Assembly (NCBI GenBank): GCA_964516295.1
Contig: CAZEYT010000042.1
Coordinates: 1-23,720, forward strand
Direction: 5' to 3'
DNA length: 23,720 bases
DNA from: CAZEYT01 sp964516295
Lineage (GTDB): Bacteria; Verrucomicrobiota; Verrucomicrobiia; Chthoniobacterales; Terrimicrobiaceae
Shown one piece after another: positions 23,626 to 23,720 of the stretch. The translations under genes were made by a program, and so were the position numbers. Position 1 is the first letter of the stretch. Each line of letters starts with the position of its first letter. Under the pieces are notes generated by a model. It saw only the letters and a list, made by a program, of their open reading frames with translations, searched no databases and was not told where the DNA came from.

Positions 23626-23720
23626 TTACATGCTCATCCCGCCATCCACAGCCAGAACCTGGCCGGTGATGAACGACGCTTCCGAACTTGCGAGAAAAGC
23701 CACCGCCGCCGCGATCTCTT
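23626..23720 (-). CDS. SDR-family reductase, FabG-like (C-terminal 31 residues only)
   Basis: The gene enters from the right edge; only its last 31 codons are present. The tail EIAAAVAFLAS...ASFITGQVLAVDGGMSM is the classic C terminus of short-chain dehydrogenases, closest to 3-oxoacyl-ACP reductase FabG and relatives. The catalytic Ser-Tyr-Lys and the NADPH motif lie outside the window, so the substrate cannot be judged. The stop TAA (23626-23628) is followed by the sixA GTG after 5 bases, so it is probably the upstream gene of the same operon. Confidence 0.8.
   Translation of the reverse strand, partial: EIAAAVAFLASSEASFITGQVLAVDGGMSM

Overview
The window is a gene-dense, roughly 60-65% GC chromosomal segment from a Gram-negative bacterium. 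Gram-negative envelope genes (an OprB-type porin with signal peptide, lipoboxes, RseP) are present. The order cdsA-dxr-(...)-rseP-ispG, the large insert-containing IspG and the tandem-domain U32 protein suggest Verrucomicrobiota or a PVC-group relative. That assignment is inferred from gene content and would need a marker-gene tree. I see no prophage, insertion sequence, CRISPR array or plasmid function.

Layout. 1-2050 (+) is the 3' part of gyrA, abutting tail-to-tail the minus-strand run 13850->2047. That run reads, in transcription order: a tandem U32 peptidase-family protein (RlhA-like), cdsA, dxr and an uncharacterised lipoprotein; then, after a plus-strand sn-glycerol-1-phosphate dehydrogenase (6995-8059), rseP, ispG and an MsbA-like ABC exporter. 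It carries two MEP isoprenoid enzymes (Dxr, IspG), the phospholipid enzyme CdsA and an intramembrane protease. Genes are packed with GTGA/ATGA overlaps that suggest translational coupling. The G1P dehydrogenase splits the usual dxr-rseP pair and is the most thought-provoking metabolic feature.

13851-16690 (+) holds a divergent control region with a 20-bp dyad, an OprB-like carbohydrate porin, a very strong hairpin, a small EF-hand lipoprotein, a second small lipoprotein whose start appears lost to a frame disruption, and about 390 bp that I cannot annotate firmly (possibly a frameshifted short gene).

16690-21241 (+) holds tRNA-Asp(GUC), transaldolase, a secreted protein with an internal duplication coupled to it, and a large membrane hybrid histidine kinase. 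21243-23720 (-) is a putative operon: an SDR/FabG-like reductase (C-terminus only), a SixA-like phosphohistidine phosphatase, 6-phosphogluconolactonase and a GT4 glycogen synthase-like enzyme. With transaldolase, these point to pentose-phosphate and glycogen metabolism.

Most of the window is ordinary core metabolism. The items most worth a second look are the G1P dehydrogenase inside an isoprenoid cluster, the bitopic lipoprotein coupled to dxr, the two cysteine quartets in the U32 protein, the duplicated secreted protein behind tal, and the paired homopolymer frame disruptions at 15965-16492.
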